Source: Achromobacter veterisilvae
GTDB lineage: Bacteria > Pseudomonadota > Gammaproteobacteria > Burkholderiales > Burkholderiaceae_B
Assembly: GCF_900496975.1 (NCBI RefSeq)
Contig: NZ_UFQC01000046.1
Span: 1 to 44,673 of the forward strand
Length of the DNA: 44,673 nt
Direction: 5' to 3'
Part shown: piece after piece, positions 25,657 through 34,643 of the stretch
How positions within the stretch are numbered: position 1 is the first letter of the stretch
Layout of the letters: every line of letters begins with the position of its first letter
Translations under genes and position numbers: made by a program
Notes under the pieces: generated by a model
The model's input: the letters and a program-made list of their open reading frames with translations, nothing else
Told to the model about the DNA's origin: nothing
Databases searched by the model: none

Positions 25657-26100
25657 CTAGTTCTCGCCGGTAAGGTCGAACAGGCTGGTCGCGTCCAGTT
25701 CCAGCACGCCTTCGTCGTGCTGGTTGTAGACCGTCCAGGCCCAGGTGATGATGCCCAGGTCGGGGCGCGACGACGAGGTGCGCACGCCCTGCACCCGCGC
25801 CTCCAGGCGCAGCGTGTCGCCCGGACGCACGGGGGTGCGCCAGCGCACTTCGCCCAGGCCGGGAGAGCCGAACGATTCGGAATCGTGCAGCGCCGCGTCC
25901 ACGGCCATGCGCATGGTCAGCGCGCAGGTATGCCAGCCGCTGGCGATCAGCCCGCCCCACCGGCCTTCGGAGGCGCGCTGGGGATCGGTGTGGAACCACT
26001 GGGGATCGTATTTGCGCGCAAACTCCAGGATCTCCGCTTCCGTCACGGTGACGGGGCCGGCCTTGATGAGCATGCCGTCTTTGAAATCGGCGAACTTCAT
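25657..26100 (-). CDS. MaoC-like hotdog-fold dehydratase
   Basis: A 147-residue MaoC-family protein (R-specific enoyl-CoA hydratase type). The dipeptide pair expected in the active site appears as D32 and H37 in RKYDPQWFHTDP, followed by GLIASGWHTCALTMRM and VRWRTPVRPGDTLRL, all typical of the family. I start it at the ATG at 26100 (MKFADFKDGMLIKAG), 13 codons inside a longer frame. It is convergent with the TRAP gene. A 12-bp GC hairpin lies 25 nt upstream. The substrate is unknown; members act in fatty-acid, polyhydroxyalkanoate and side-chain degradation. Confidence 0.85.
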   Translation of the reverse strand: MKFADFKDGMLIKAGPVTVTEAEILEFARKYDPQWFHTDPQRASEGRWGGLIASGWHTCALTMRMAVDAALHDSESFGSPGLGEVRWRTPVRPGDTLRLEARVQGVRTSSSRPDLGIITWAWTVYNQHDEGVLELDATSLFDLTGEN

Positions 26101-26124
26101 GTTGTGGAATTCCCCCCGCAAATG

Positions 26125-26152
26125 CGGCCGGCGCGCCACCGCGCGCCGGCCG
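26125..26152. repeat. 12-bp GC inverted repeat upstream of the MaoC gene
   Basis: CGGCCGGCGCGC (26125-26136) and GCGCGCCGGCCG (26141-26152) with loop CACC. A run of T follows only on the plus strand, after a gap of 7 nt, while the genes on both sides are on the minus strand. It may end stray transcription or be a leader hairpin. The rest of the gap to 26333 shows nothing. Confidence 0.5.
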
Positions 26153-26333
26153 TCGCATGTTTTTCGGATCCTACGTTCCGAAACCGGTCAGTCTCGAAAT
26201 GCAGCCGCCCTTCACGGCGCGGCGCATCATGCAGGATAGACCAATCCCGGCCCGATTGCACCGTCACGCCGCGCAACGCGTCCGGTTCCATGCCCGTCAG
26301 GCCCCGGACCTGGATGCGAGGTGGACGTTCCGT

Positions 26334-27434
26334 TCACGGCCGCGCCGCCTCAAGCACGCTGACGGCCTCGCCGTCCACCGCGACAAGCACGTCGGCGCCC
26401 TGGCGCAGGTCCGGATGCTGCCCCGCGCCGGCGACGCATTCCAGGTATAGCGGCGTGCCGCGAGGCGTGCGCAGCAGGTAGTTCAGCAGGTTCCCCGCGT
26501 AGCCGACCGCTTCGACGCGGGCCTGCAGGCCCGGCTGCCCCGCGGACGCCAGCCGCAGCTTGTGCGGCCGCACCACCAGGCTCACGCTGTCGCCGGCGGC
26601 GCACGCGCGCGGCGCGCCCGCGACCTGGATGACCCCGCCCTCGTAATCCACCGCCAACCCGTCCTGCCCGGCCGAACGCACCGTGCCCTGCAGCACATTG
26701 CTGCGCCCCAGGAATTCGGCCACGAACAGGCTCGCCGGCCGCTCGTAGAGTTCGGACGGCGACCCGATCTGCGCGATGCGCCCCTGGTTGAAGATGACAA
26801 TGCGGTCGGACATCGACAGGGCTTCTTCCTGATCGTGCGTGACGTACAGGAAGGATGCGCCGGATTCCTTGTTCAGCTTGCGCAGCTCCCATTGCAGGTC
26901 GGCGCGCAGCTTCTTGTCCAGCGCCGACAGGGGCTCGTCCAGCAGCAGCGCGTCGGGCCGGTAGACCAGCGCGCGGGCCAGCGCCACACGCTGTTGCTGC
27001 CCGCCGGAAAGCTGGCGGGGATAGCGTCCGGCGTACGCCCCCAGTTGCACCTGTTCCAATGCCGCCCTCGCGCGGGTGCGCGCCTCGCCGCCGGAAACCC
27101 CGCGTATCGAAAGGGGAAACCTCACGTTCTGCTCCACCGTCATGTGGGGGAACAGCGCGTATCCCTGGAACACCATGCCGAAGCCCCGGTCCTCGGGCGG
27201 ACGGCTGGTGATGGGCGCGCCGCGGTGGAAGATTTCGCCGGCGCTGGGCGCGACGAAGCCCGCGATCGACATCAAGGTCGTCGTCTTGCCGGATCCCGAC
27301 GGGCCGAGCAGCGTCAGGAACTCGCCCGGCGCCAGCGAAAAGTCGATGCCGTCCAGCGCCGCCGTCGAACCGAATAGCTTGCGCAGCCCCTGCACCCGCA
27401 AGAGCGGCTCGGCCGGAGAATGAGATGAATTCAT
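26334..27434 (-). CDS. ABC importer ATP-binding protein, PotA-like
   Basis: A 366-residue ATPase of the spermidine/putrescine-iron importer class. Visible are Walker A GPSGSGKTT, the Q-loop VFQGYALFPHMT, signature LSGGQQQRVALARAL, Walker B LLLDEPLSALDKK and the His switch VTHDQEEALSMSD. A TOBE domain makes up the last 90 or so residues (VRPHKLRLASAG). The ATG at 27434 overlaps the permease stop by four bases (ATGA). It is the last gene of the five-gene operon that starts at 31833. The transported substrate is not readable from the ATPase. Confidence 0.93.
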   Translation of the reverse strand: MNSSHSPAEPLLRVQGLRKLFGSTAALDGIDFSLAPGEFLTLLGPSGSGKTTTLMSIAGFVAPSAGEIFHRGAPITSRPPEDRGFGMVFQGYALFPHMTVEQNVRFPLSIRGVSGGEARTRARAALEQVQLGAYAGRYPRQLSGGQQQRVALARALVYRPDALLLDEPLSALDKKLRADLQWELRKLNKESGASFLYVTHDQEEALSMSDRIVIFNQGRIAQIGSPSELYERPASLFVAEFLGRSNVLQGTVRSAGQDGLAVDYEGGVIQVAGAPRACAAGDSVSLVVRPHKLRLASAGQPGLQARVEAVGYAGNLLNYLLRTPRGTPLYLECVAGAGQHPDLRQGADVLVAVDGEAVSVLEAARP

Positions 27435-28234
27435 GAGGACTCCCGCTTTCCTTTCCTGTGCGCAAGCAGGCGCTCGACGCACAGGCATATGAAGGTGATC
27501 AAGATCATCAGGGTCGCCACCGCCGCGATCGTGGGATCCACGTTCTCGTTGATGCCGTCCCACATCGCCCTCGGCAACAGATAGACGTTGCGCGTGGTGA
27601 TGAACAGCAGCACGACCAACTCGTCCCAGGACACGATGAACGCGAAAATGGCGCCCGATACGATGCCCGGGCGGATGCCGGGCAAGGTGACGCGCGACAG
27701 TACCTGCAGGGGCCGGGCTCCCATCGAACGGGCCGCCTGCTCCAGGCGCGGATCGAAATTGGCCAGCGCCGAACCCACCGACACGAAGACGAAAGGCGTG
27801 GCGGCAACCACATGGGCAAGCACCACGCCCGTGTAGGTGTCGAGCAGGCCCAGGTCGATGTACAGGCGGTAGTACGCCAACGCCCCCACGATCGTGGGAA
27901 CGATGAGGGGCAGCAAGGCCAGCATGCGGACCAGGCCTCCCAGCCGCGCGCCGAGCTTCCACGCGCCGATGGCAGCCGCGCAGCCCAGGCAGGTCGCGGC
28001 CAGCGTGGAGACGGCCGACACGGCAACGCTCTGCAGCAGGCTTTCCCGCCAAACGGGGCTTTCCACCAGTTGACGGTAATGCTGCAGCGACCATGACTCC
28101 GCCGGAAACGACAGATAGCTGCGGTCGGTGAACGACACGGGAATCACGACGAGCGCCGGCAGGAACAGATACGCAAGCACCAGCGCTGCGCACACGGCCG
28201 CGGCCCGGAACCACCAGGATGGACGTATGGTCAT
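27431..28234 (-). CDS. ABC importer permease, PotC-like
   Basis: Inner-membrane permease of 267 aa with six transmembrane segments and the cytoplasmic EAA-type loop LEQAARSMGARPLQVLSRVT, then LPGIRPGIVSGAIFAF. The wording (DELVVLLFI and TLMILITFICLCVERLL) is typical of the second permease of polyamine-type systems. It overlaps the preceding permease (stop and start share ATGA at 28231-28234) and the following ATPase in the same way, so the three are translationally coupled. Confidence 0.92.
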   Translation of the reverse strand: MTIRPSWWFRAAAVCAALVLAYLFLPALVVIPVSFTDRSYLSFPAESWSLQHYRQLVESPVWRESLLQSVAVSAVSTLAATCLGCAAAIGAWKLGARLGGLVRMLALLPLIVPTIVGALAYYRLYIDLGLLDTYTGVVLAHVVAATPFVFVSVGSALANFDPRLEQAARSMGARPLQVLSRVTLPGIRPGIVSGAIFAFIVSWDELVVLLFITTRNVYLLPRAMWDGINENVDPTIAAVATLMILITFICLCVERLLAHRKGKRESS

Positions 28235-29058
28235 GGCGCACCGAACAAGGAAGGGACCCGCACGCAGCGCGACATCAGGACCAGGCTCAGCACCACGGTG
28301 GCGAGCAAGGCGCTGGCGAACGCGGTGGAAATTCCCCAGTTCATGGTTTCGCTGATGCCGAACTCGATGTACTGGGCCACCATCACGGTCTTTCCGCCGC
28401 CCAGCAGGGCCGGGGTGATGAAGAACCCCAGGCAGAAGATGAAGACGAGCACCGCCGCAGCCAGCACACCCGGCAGCGACAACGGCAGGTACACGCGCAG
28501 GAATGTGCGCACGGGCCCCGCCCCCAGGGCGCGCGACGCCGCCATCAGCGAGCGGTCCATGCCCAGCATGTTGGTCAGCATCGGCAGCACCGCATAGGGG
28601 ATCATGTAATGCACCATGCCGATCAGCACGCCGGTTTCGTTGCGCAGCAGCGCCAGCGGCCGGTCGGCCAGGCCCAGCGCCATGAGCGTCGCATTGACGG
28701 CGCCCTCCCTGGACAGCAGCAGCACCCAGGCGAAGGCCCGCACCAGCACCGACAGCCAGAACGGCACCAGCAGGCAGATCGTCATCCAGCTACGCACGTG
28801 CGCGGGCACGTTGGCCATGACGTAGGCCACGACATAGCCCAGCACCAGGGCGATCAGCGTCGTCCAGACGCATATCCTGGCGGTGGTCGCCATGATTTTC
28901 AGGTAGAGCGGCTGCGTGAACAGCGCCACGTAGTTGCCGATGCCGGCCACGGGCTCTGTAAAACTGATCGCCAGGATGCGCAGTACCGGCAGCAGGAACA
29001 GGCCGCCGACCAGCAACACCACGGGCAAGACCAGCGCGACGGGAAGCGAGCGCTGCAT
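28231..29058 (-). CDS. ABC importer permease, PotB-like
   Basis: Inner-membrane permease of 275 aa, first of the two in this importer. It has six predicted spans, with FLSVLVRAFAWVLLLSR-type sequence (read here as FWLSVLVRAFAWVLLLSREG) and the EAA loop MAASRALGAGPVRTFLRVYL. It starts 3 nt after the amidohydrolase gene and overlaps the next permease by four bases. With the PotC-like partner it would form the channel of a heterodimeric importer. Confidence 0.92.
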   Translation of the reverse strand: MQRSLPVALVLPVVLLVGGLFLLPVLRILAISFTEPVAGIGNYVALFTQPLYLKIMATTARICVWTTLIALVLGYVVAYVMANVPAHVRSWMTICLLVPFWLSVLVRAFAWVLLLSREGAVNATLMALGLADRPLALLRNETGVLIGMVHYMIPYAVLPMLTNMLGMDRSLMAASRALGAGPVRTFLRVYLPLSLPGVLAAAVLVFIFCLGFFITPALLGGGKTVMVAQYIEFGISETMNWGISTAFASALLATVVLSLVLMSRCVRVPSLFGAP

Positions 29059-29061
29059 GGT

Positions 29062-30702
29062 TCAGTCCTCCTCGGGAAGTTCGTCCGCCCACGACGCGAG
29101 CGGCGACCGGAACGCGACGCGCCCGCCGACCAGCGTGGCGAGCACCGCCGCGCCACGGATCGCGTCCGCCGGGATCTCGTACAGATTGCGGTCCAGCACG
29201 ATCAGGTCGGCCAGCTTGCCGGGCGCCAGCGTGCCTTTGAATCCGGCCTGGCGCTCGGCGATCGCGGGATTGACGGTGTAGCAGCGCATGGCTTCATCCA
29301 CGGTGATCGCCTGCGCGGCTCCGATCTCGGCGCCCGATGCCGTTTTGCGCGTCACCATGGACCATATGCCGAGAAACGGATTGCGGTCGCAGACCGGAGC
29401 GTCCGAATGCCCGCAGACCAGCACGCCCCTGTCCAGCATGTCGCGATGGGGCCACAGCCAGGGCCAGTCGCACTCGGGCCGGTTGCGCAAGTAGGCATCG
29501 CCCAGGTTGTAGGCGAAGCCGGCCGCGGACGAATCGATCACGCCCAGCCTCGCCATGCGCTGCTGGATGGGCGGCGGCGCGCAGCAGCAGTGTTCGATGC
29601 GCGGCGGGACCGCGCCGGGATGGACGGCCAGCGCCCGTTCGAACGCGTCCAGCGCGAAATCGATGCCCCGGTCGCCGTTTCCAGTCGCGGCCGCCTGCAG
29701 GCCCGCGGCCATGACCCTGCCGACCTTGAACGCGAGTTCCTCGGCCGAGAAATTCACGTCGCCGAACTCGGCGGGCCCGGTCGCGGCGGCGCCCGCCTGA
29801 GGGGAATAGGGCCGGTAGTACGCGGCCGTGCGGCCGCTGGTGCTGCCGTCCGATCCGTACTCCACGCCAAGCAGGTGCAGGAATTCGTCGCCGTCGCCGA
29901 AACGCGCGCCGGAACGCAGAACGTCGTCGACCAGCGCTTCATCGCGACCATTGAGCATCATGCCCACACGCACCCGCAACGCTCCGGCCGCATGCAGGCG
30001 CCGATACGCCCGCAACGCCAGCGCGCTGGTCAGGGCGTTGTGGACGCTGGTGATGCCCAGCCTCGCCATCTCGCCGAAGATCGCCGGATAACCGCCGAGA
30101 TAGTCCTCGACCCGGTCGCCCGCCGCGATATGCGTGGTGAAAGCGAATACGCCCCGGCCGCGCGCCAGGCCCGCCGGTTCGTCCAGGCAGTGATCGGGCA
30201 CCGCGCGCGCCAGGCCGCTGACGGCCAGTTCGGCGAACGCGGCCTGGCTGGCCACGCCCACCTGGGCATCGCGCCGCAGGAGGAATACCGCGCGTCCCGG
30301 CGCGGCGGCATCCAGCGCCGCGCGCATGGGATAGCCGCCGATGTCGTTCTCGTCGAGGCGAAAGCCCAGATACCAGGCGCCGGCCGGCGCCTGGCGGTGG
30401 AACGCCGCAAGGCGCCCGAGCAGGGCGGCCTGGGAATCGATCCCGGAGAGGTCGTCCCAGCGTCCCGCCTTGACCGCCTGCCCGTCCGGATGGCAGTGGC
30501 TGTCGTTGATCCCCGGCATGGCGAACGCGCCCGCCAGGCCGACCTTGGCCGTCGCGGGCCCGGCCAGCGCCAGGCAGTCGGCGTCCGTCCCCGCGCCGAC
30601 GATCCGGCCGCCGCGTATCGCCAGCGCCTGCACCACGCCCAGGGAAGCGTCCAGCGTGGCGATGCGGCCGCCGTGCAATACCATATCTGCGTATGCGCTC
30701 AT
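29062..30702 (-). CDS. Amidohydrolase family protein (YtcJ-like)
   Basis: A 546-residue metal-dependent hydrolase of the amidohydrolase superfamily. The metal-binding HxH of strand 1 is in GINDSHCHPDG. Later ligands are probably in PRIEHCCCAPP and CGHSDAPVC. The C-terminal small domain closes with FKGTLAPGKLADLIVLDRNL, standard for the family. The overall order fits YtcJ-like (amidohydrolase 3) enzymes, which split amide bonds of small compounds. It lacks a signal peptide, so it acts in the cytosol. It sits inside the importer operon, between the binding protein and the permeases (gaps of 9 and 3 nt), so the imported compound is its likely substrate. Confidence 0.88.
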   Translation of the reverse strand: MSAYADMVLHGGRIATLDASLGVVQALAIRGGRIVGAGTDADCLALAGPATAKVGLAGAFAMPGINDSHCHPDGQAVKAGRWDDLSGIDSQAALLGRLAAFHRQAPAGAWYLGFRLDENDIGGYPMRAALDAAAPGRAVFLLRRDAQVGVASQAAFAELAVSGLARAVPDHCLDEPAGLARGRGVFAFTTHIAAGDRVEDYLGGYPAIFGEMARLGITSVHNALTSALALRAYRRLHAAGALRVRVGMMLNGRDEALVDDVLRSGARFGDGDEFLHLLGVEYGSDGSTSGRTAAYYRPYSPQAGAAATGPAEFGDVNFSAEELAFKVGRVMAAGLQAAATGNGDRGIDFALDAFERALAVHPGAVPPRIEHCCCAPPPIQQRMARLGVIDSSAAGFAYNLGDAYLRNRPECDWPWLWPHRDMLDRGVLVCGHSDAPVCDRNPFLGIWSMVTRKTASGAEIGAAQAITVDEAMRCYTVNPAIAERQAGFKGTLAPGKLADLIVLDRNLYEIPADAIRGAAVLATLVGGRVAFRSPLASWADELPEED

Positions 30703-30711
30703 GCTGCGTGC

Positions 30712-31833
30712 TCAGCCGGTGATCACTTTGACGTACTCGTTGTAGATGCGGTCCTGGTTCTCGCCGTGCCAGACCGCATCCGCCACGATCTGCAGCCGGA
30801 AGTTCTCGTCGTCCGTGGGATTGTCCTTGCGCAGTTCCGGCGGCACCAGCGCGCTGGCCGCGGGATTGGCCGGGCCGTTGCCCATGAGCCGCAGCAGTTC
30901 GATCTGGCTCTCCGGCGACTGGGTCGACGCGATGAAGTCGAAGACCTTGCGTCCCGCGGGATTCCCCTTGGGCACCAGCCAACCGGCCGGTATCAGAATG
31001 CCCTGGTTCCAGGTGAAATCGATGCTGGAACCGGGCTCGCGCCGCATCACCGCCGCGCGCGTGTGCCACACCAGGCCCATGGTGGCCTCTCCCTGGCGCA
31101 GCAGTTGCTGGCTCTCCGCGCCCGTCTTCCAGAAGATCGCGTGTTCCTTGATCGCGGCGATCTTGTCCAGCGCCCGCTTTTCATCGATGGGATAGATCTT
31201 GGCGGCGTCCGCCGGCACGCCATCGGCCATCAACGCGGCCTCGAGCGATGCCAGGACGCGGTCCGGCAGGATGCGCATGCCGGGAAAGTCCTTGGTGTTC
31301 CAGAAGTCGGCCCAGGTCCTGGGCACGCGGTCGCCAAAGGCCTTCTTGTCGTAGGCCAGGACGAAGCTGTAGATGAAATGCGAAACGCCGTATTCGCTGC
31401 TGAAGCCCGGACGAACCTTGTTCCGGTCGACGATGGAGTAGTCGATCGGCTCCAGGTAGCCTCGCTTGCCCAGCGAATGCGCCGCGGCGAGGTTGGCATC
31501 GCACACGTCCCACACCACGTTCTTCGACTCCACCATGGTGCGGATCTTGCCGAAGGAAGGGCCGGTTCCGTCGAACTCCACCTTGGTCCCGGTGGCCTTT
31601 TCGAAGGGTTTTCCCCAGACGGCCGGCTGGTGCTTGATGGCGTCGCCTCCCCAGTTGCAGACGACGATCTTCGCCGCGTCGGCATGCGCCCGCCGCAGCG
31701 GCAGCATCGCCGACACGCCCGCGGCGCCCAGCAAGGCCAGCAGTTGGCGCCGGCGCGCGGAAGACAGCGTGGGATCGTTCAGCGCAAGGCGCGCCGCATC
31801 GGTCAGGCAAGGATCTTGCGGGGGCATCTTCAT
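30712..31833 (-). CDS. ABC importer substrate-binding protein, PotD-like, Tat-type leader
   Basis: A 373-residue periplasmic binding protein of solute-binding family 1. The N-terminus has about 25 residues before a twin-arginine-like leader, ARRRQLLALLGAAGVSAMLP, ending near RRAHADA, which suggests Tat rather than Sec export. The mature part starts KIVVCNWGGDAIKHQ, and motifs such as WDVCDANLAAAHSLGKRGYL and WADFWNTKDFPG are those of polyamine-type binding proteins. AGGAG stands a few bases before the ATG at 31833. It is first in the operon and divergent from a LysR gene. The ligand is unknown and need not be a polyamine. Confidence 0.9.
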   Translation of the reverse strand: MKMPPQDPCLTDAARLALNDPTLSSARRRQLLALLGAAGVSAMLPLRRAHADAAKIVVCNWGGDAIKHQPAVWGKPFEKATGTKVEFDGTGPSFGKIRTMVESKNVVWDVCDANLAAAHSLGKRGYLEPIDYSIVDRNKVRPGFSSEYGVSHFIYSFVLAYDKKAFGDRVPRTWADFWNTKDFPGMRILPDRVLASLEAALMADGVPADAAKIYPIDEKRALDKIAAIKEHAIFWKTGAESQQLLRQGEATMGLVWHTRAAVMRREPGSSIDFTWNQGILIPAGWLVPKGNPAGRKVFDFIASTQSPESQIELLRLMGNGPANPAASALVPPELRKDNPTDDENFRLQIVADAVWHGENQDRIYNEYVKVITG

Positions 31834-31890
31834 CTGCTTGCTCCTGTGGGGAGAGAGGGAGCGGGCATGATGACGACGGGGGTTCTTTCA

Positions 31891-31910
31891 TGCAATATAT
31901 GAGTTTTGCA
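31891..31910. promoter_or_regulatory. Candidate LysR site between the importer operon and its regulator
   Basis: TGCAA (31891-31895) and TTGCA (31906-31910) form an inverted repeat around ATAT-rich sequence in the 108-bp divergent gap. Size and position suit a LysR box controlling both directions. The evidence is modest because the arms are only 5 bp. Confidence 0.4.
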
Positions 31911-31941
31911 CCTATCCGTACTTCCCCTGAGTCCCGCCCTT

Positions 31942-32898
31942 ATGAGCCCACGCTCGCATCTCGGCCTGAGTCGATCCCATGAGTCGCGCGAACCCAGCTT
32001 CGCGCAACTGGGCGTCTTCAACGCCATCATGATTTCAGGCTCCGTATCGCGCGCGGCGAAGCTCCTGGGCATGACCCAATCGGCCGCCAGCAAGATGCTG
32101 CGGCAACTGGAAGACGACACCGGCCTGACGCTGTTCGAACGCACCCACCAGCGCCTGGTTCCCACGCCCCAGGCGCTCCAGTTGCACGAAAGCGTCGAGC
32201 ATCTTTATGGGTCCTACGGCGTGGTGCAACGGCTGATCGGCAGTCTCGCCAATCCCGACCATGGCAATGTGACCGTGGCGGCCATCCCCACCCAGGCCGC
32301 GACTTTTCTTCCGCAAGCCGTGAAGCAACTGCGCGCGCGGCACCCCGGCATCACCGTCACGCTGGAAATACTGGCCAACCAGCCTATCGTCGAACGCGTG
32401 CTGAACGGCCAGGCGGATTTCGGCCTGGTGCACGACATCACCTCGTCGCCCGACACCCACAACGAGGATCTCGGCCCCCAGCATCTGGTCTGCGTCGCTG
32501 CCCGCGGCCACCGCTATGCCGCCCTGGAGCAGGTCGCCGCGCAGGACCTCAAGTCTGAAACCTTCCTGTCCTACGGGCCGCAAACGAATTTCGGGAGCTT
32601 TCTGGAGATCGCCTTCTCCGAGGCCGGCCTGCACATGCCCGTGGCGGTGGAAGTCACCTCGTCCGCCGCGCTGCTGGCGCTGATACGCGCGGGCGTCGGG
32701 GTGGGCCTGGTGGAACCGGCCGCCATCGCCCCCTTTCCCCTGGACCAGTTCGTGATCAGGCCGTTTCGTCCCAGCCTGCTCATCCACTCCCGCATCGTGC
32801 GTTCGCGCATCCGGCCGCTGACGCGGCACGCCGAACTGCTGCTGGAAGAGTACCGCGCCGTCGTCACCGCGCCCCAGCCCGAGTACTTCCTGGGCTGA
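31942..32898 (+). CDS. LysR-family regulator
   Basis: A 318-residue transcription factor with an N-terminal helix-turn-helix (QLGVFNAIMISGSVSRAAKL, then LGMTQSAASKMLRQLEDDTG) and a C-terminal ligand-binding domain. I take the ATG at 31942 (MSPRSHLGLSRSH). A TTG 12 codons upstream would also be in frame, but it falls inside the candidate operator. It is divergent from the ABC-amidohydrolase operon and so is its likely regulator. It is convergent with the TPP enzyme at 32913, only 14 nt apart, with no terminator visible between them. Confidence 0.9.
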   Translation: MSPRSHLGLSRSHESREPSFAQLGVFNAIMISGSVSRAAKLLGMTQSAASKMLRQLEDDTGLTLFERTHQRLVPTPQALQLHESVEHLYGSYGVVQRLIGSLANPDHGNVTVAAIPTQAATFLPQAVKQLRARHPGITVTLEILANQPIVERVLNGQADFGLVHDITSSPDTHNEDLGPQHLVCVAARGHRYAALEQVAAQDLKSETFLSYGPQTNFGSFLEIAFSEAGLHMPVAVEVTSSAALLALIRAGVGVGLVEPAAIAPFPLDQFVIRPFRPSLLIHSRIVRSRIRPLTRHAELLLEEYRAVVTAPQPEYFLG

Positions 32899-32912
32899 GG
32901 CGCGGGAACCGG

Positions 32913-34472
32913 TCAGATCACCGCTTCGATCAGGAACGGGCCGCGGCGCTTCAGGCCGTCCTGGAGCGCGCGCGCGAATGCTTCCACCGTGTCCACGCTG
33001 ACCGCCTCCACGCCCATGCCGCGCGCGAGGTGCGTCCAGTCCAGGTGGGGCTCCTGCAGGTCCAGCATGCGGCGGGCGTTGCGGCCCGGCTCTTTCACGC
33101 CGACGTTCTTCATTTCGCCATGCAGCGTGGCGTAGGAACGGTTGGCCAGGATCACCGTGAGGCAGTCGAGGTTCTCGCGCGCCTGCGTCCACAGCGCCTG
33201 CAGGGTGTACATGCCGCTGCCGTCGGCCTGCAGGGTGACGACCTTGCGGTCCGGGCACGCCACCGCGGCGCCGGTGGCCAGCGGCAGGCCGATGCCGATG
33301 GCGCCGCCGGTCAGCATCAGCCAGTCGTGCGGCGCGCTGCTGGCGCTGTAGAGCGGGAATTCCCGGCCCTGGGTGATGGACTCGTCGCACACGATGGCCT
33401 GCTCGGGCAGCAGGTGCGCGACCAGGATGTTGACGGCGGCGCCGGTCAGCTTCCCGGATTGCGGCACTTCGTAGTTGGCTGCCGGCGGAACCAGCCGGGG
33501 CGCGTCCGCGGCGATCCCCAGCTCGTCGGCCAGCCATTCCAGCGCGTGGGCCAGGTCCTGCTCGGCCGTGGCCAGCACCACCTGGTTGCAGTCGGGCGGC
33601 GCCAGCAGGCTGGGCTTGCCGGGATAGGCGAAGAAACCGACCGGCGCCTTGGCGCCGACCAGCACCAGATGCCGCACGTCCTTCAGCTTGGCCACCGCCA
33701 GGTCGATGGGATAGGGCAGGCGGTCGACCGGCGTGCGGGAGCCGCCGCGCTCGATGCGGCGGTTGGAGGTTTCCGACACCAGGCGCACGCCCGTGGCGCG
33801 CGCGATGCGGCCGGCGGCGTCCAGCGCGCGTTCGCGCAGCGCGGCCCCGCCCAGCATCAGCGTCGCGACTTCGCCGGAACGGATCGCGGCGGCGGCCGCG
33901 CGCACCGCTTCCGCCGAAGTCCGGGCCAGTTCCGCCCGCGGGGCCAGCACCGGCTGGGCGGCGCCGTCCGGCAGGTCGGTCCAGGCCGTGTCGGCGGGCA
34001 GGATCAGCGTGGCGATATTGCCCGGCGACTGCCGCGCCACGCCCACGGCCTCGGCCGCGTCGGCGGACACCGCGGCGGCCGTCATCGTGCGCTTGACCCA
34101 GTGCGACATCGGCCGCGCCACGCCTTCGACGTCGCTGGTCAAGGGCGCGTCGTACTGGACGTGATAAGTGGCGTGGTCGCCCACGATATTGACCATGGGC
34201 GTGCGCGCGCGCTTGGCGTTGTGCAGGTTGGCCAGGCCGTTGCCCAGCCCCGGCCCCAGATGCAGCAGGGTCGCGGCCGGCTTGTCGGCCATGCGCGCAT
34301 AGCCGTCGGCCGCCCCCGTCACCACGCCCTCGAACAGGCCCAGCACGCAACGCATCCTGGGCTTGCGATCCAATGCCGCGACAAAGTGCATTTCCGACGT
34401 GCCCGGATTCGCGAAACACACGTCCACGTCGTTGGCAAGCAAGGTATCGCAAAGGCTGTCTGCGCCGTTCAT
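32913..34472 (-). CDS. Thiamine pyrophosphate-dependent enzyme, acetolactate synthase/benzoylformate decarboxylase-like
   Basis: A 519-residue TPP enzyme, shorter than the one at 21404. The activating Glu is E48 (VLGLFEGVVTGAADGYARM). The TPP/Mg motif is QADGSGMYTLQALWTQA, closing in ILANRSYATLHGE, where Asn is present. The family is variously annotated as acetolactate synthase large subunit; no small subunit is present, so the substrate is open. It lies 171 nt downstream of tetR on the same strand and may share its transcript. It could supply or consume a 2-oxo acid linked to the CoA pathway on the other side of tetR, but that is inference. Confidence 0.85.
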   Translation of the reverse strand: MNGADSLCDTLLANDVDVCFANPGTSEMHFVAALDRKPRMRCVLGLFEGVVTGAADGYARMADKPAATLLHLGPGLGNGLANLHNAKRARTPMVNIVGDHATYHVQYDAPLTSDVEGVARPMSHWVKRTMTAAAVSADAAEAVGVARQSPGNIATLILPADTAWTDLPDGAAQPVLAPRAELARTSAEAVRAAAAAIRSGEVATLMLGGAALRERALDAAGRIARATGVRLVSETSNRRIERGGSRTPVDRLPYPIDLAVAKLKDVRHLVLVGAKAPVGFFAYPGKPSLLAPPDCNQVVLATAEQDLAHALEWLADELGIAADAPRLVPPAANYEVPQSGKLTGAAVNILVAHLLPEQAIVCDESITQGREFPLYSASSAPHDWLMLTGGAIGIGLPLATGAAVACPDRKVVTLQADGSGMYTLQALWTQARENLDCLTVILANRSYATLHGEMKNVGVKEPGRNARRMLDLQEPHLDWTHLARGMGVEAVSVDTVEAFARALQDGLKRRGPFLIEAVI

Positions 34473-34643
34473 CGTATTTTCCTAGTCGTTATCAATAGCT
34501 TGCGGCGCGCCGTCGCACCCGCGTCAGGGACATAATAGGGAGCCGGAGCGAGACGGGATAGAACCATTTCAGCTTGCGCGCATGGAACCATTCCGAATCC
34601 CGCAACAGGTTCTTCCGCCAAGCGGAATTAGCGCCGCGTCTGG

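Noticed and set aside
23192..26158. A 988-codon minus-strand frame over gcdH and the TRAP gene
   Set aside because: Antisense shadow of two well-supported genes; no recognisable domain.
28219..31902. A 1227-codon plus-strand frame over the ABC-amidohydrolase operon
   Set aside because: Antisense shadow; every position is explained by minus-strand genes with clear family motifs.
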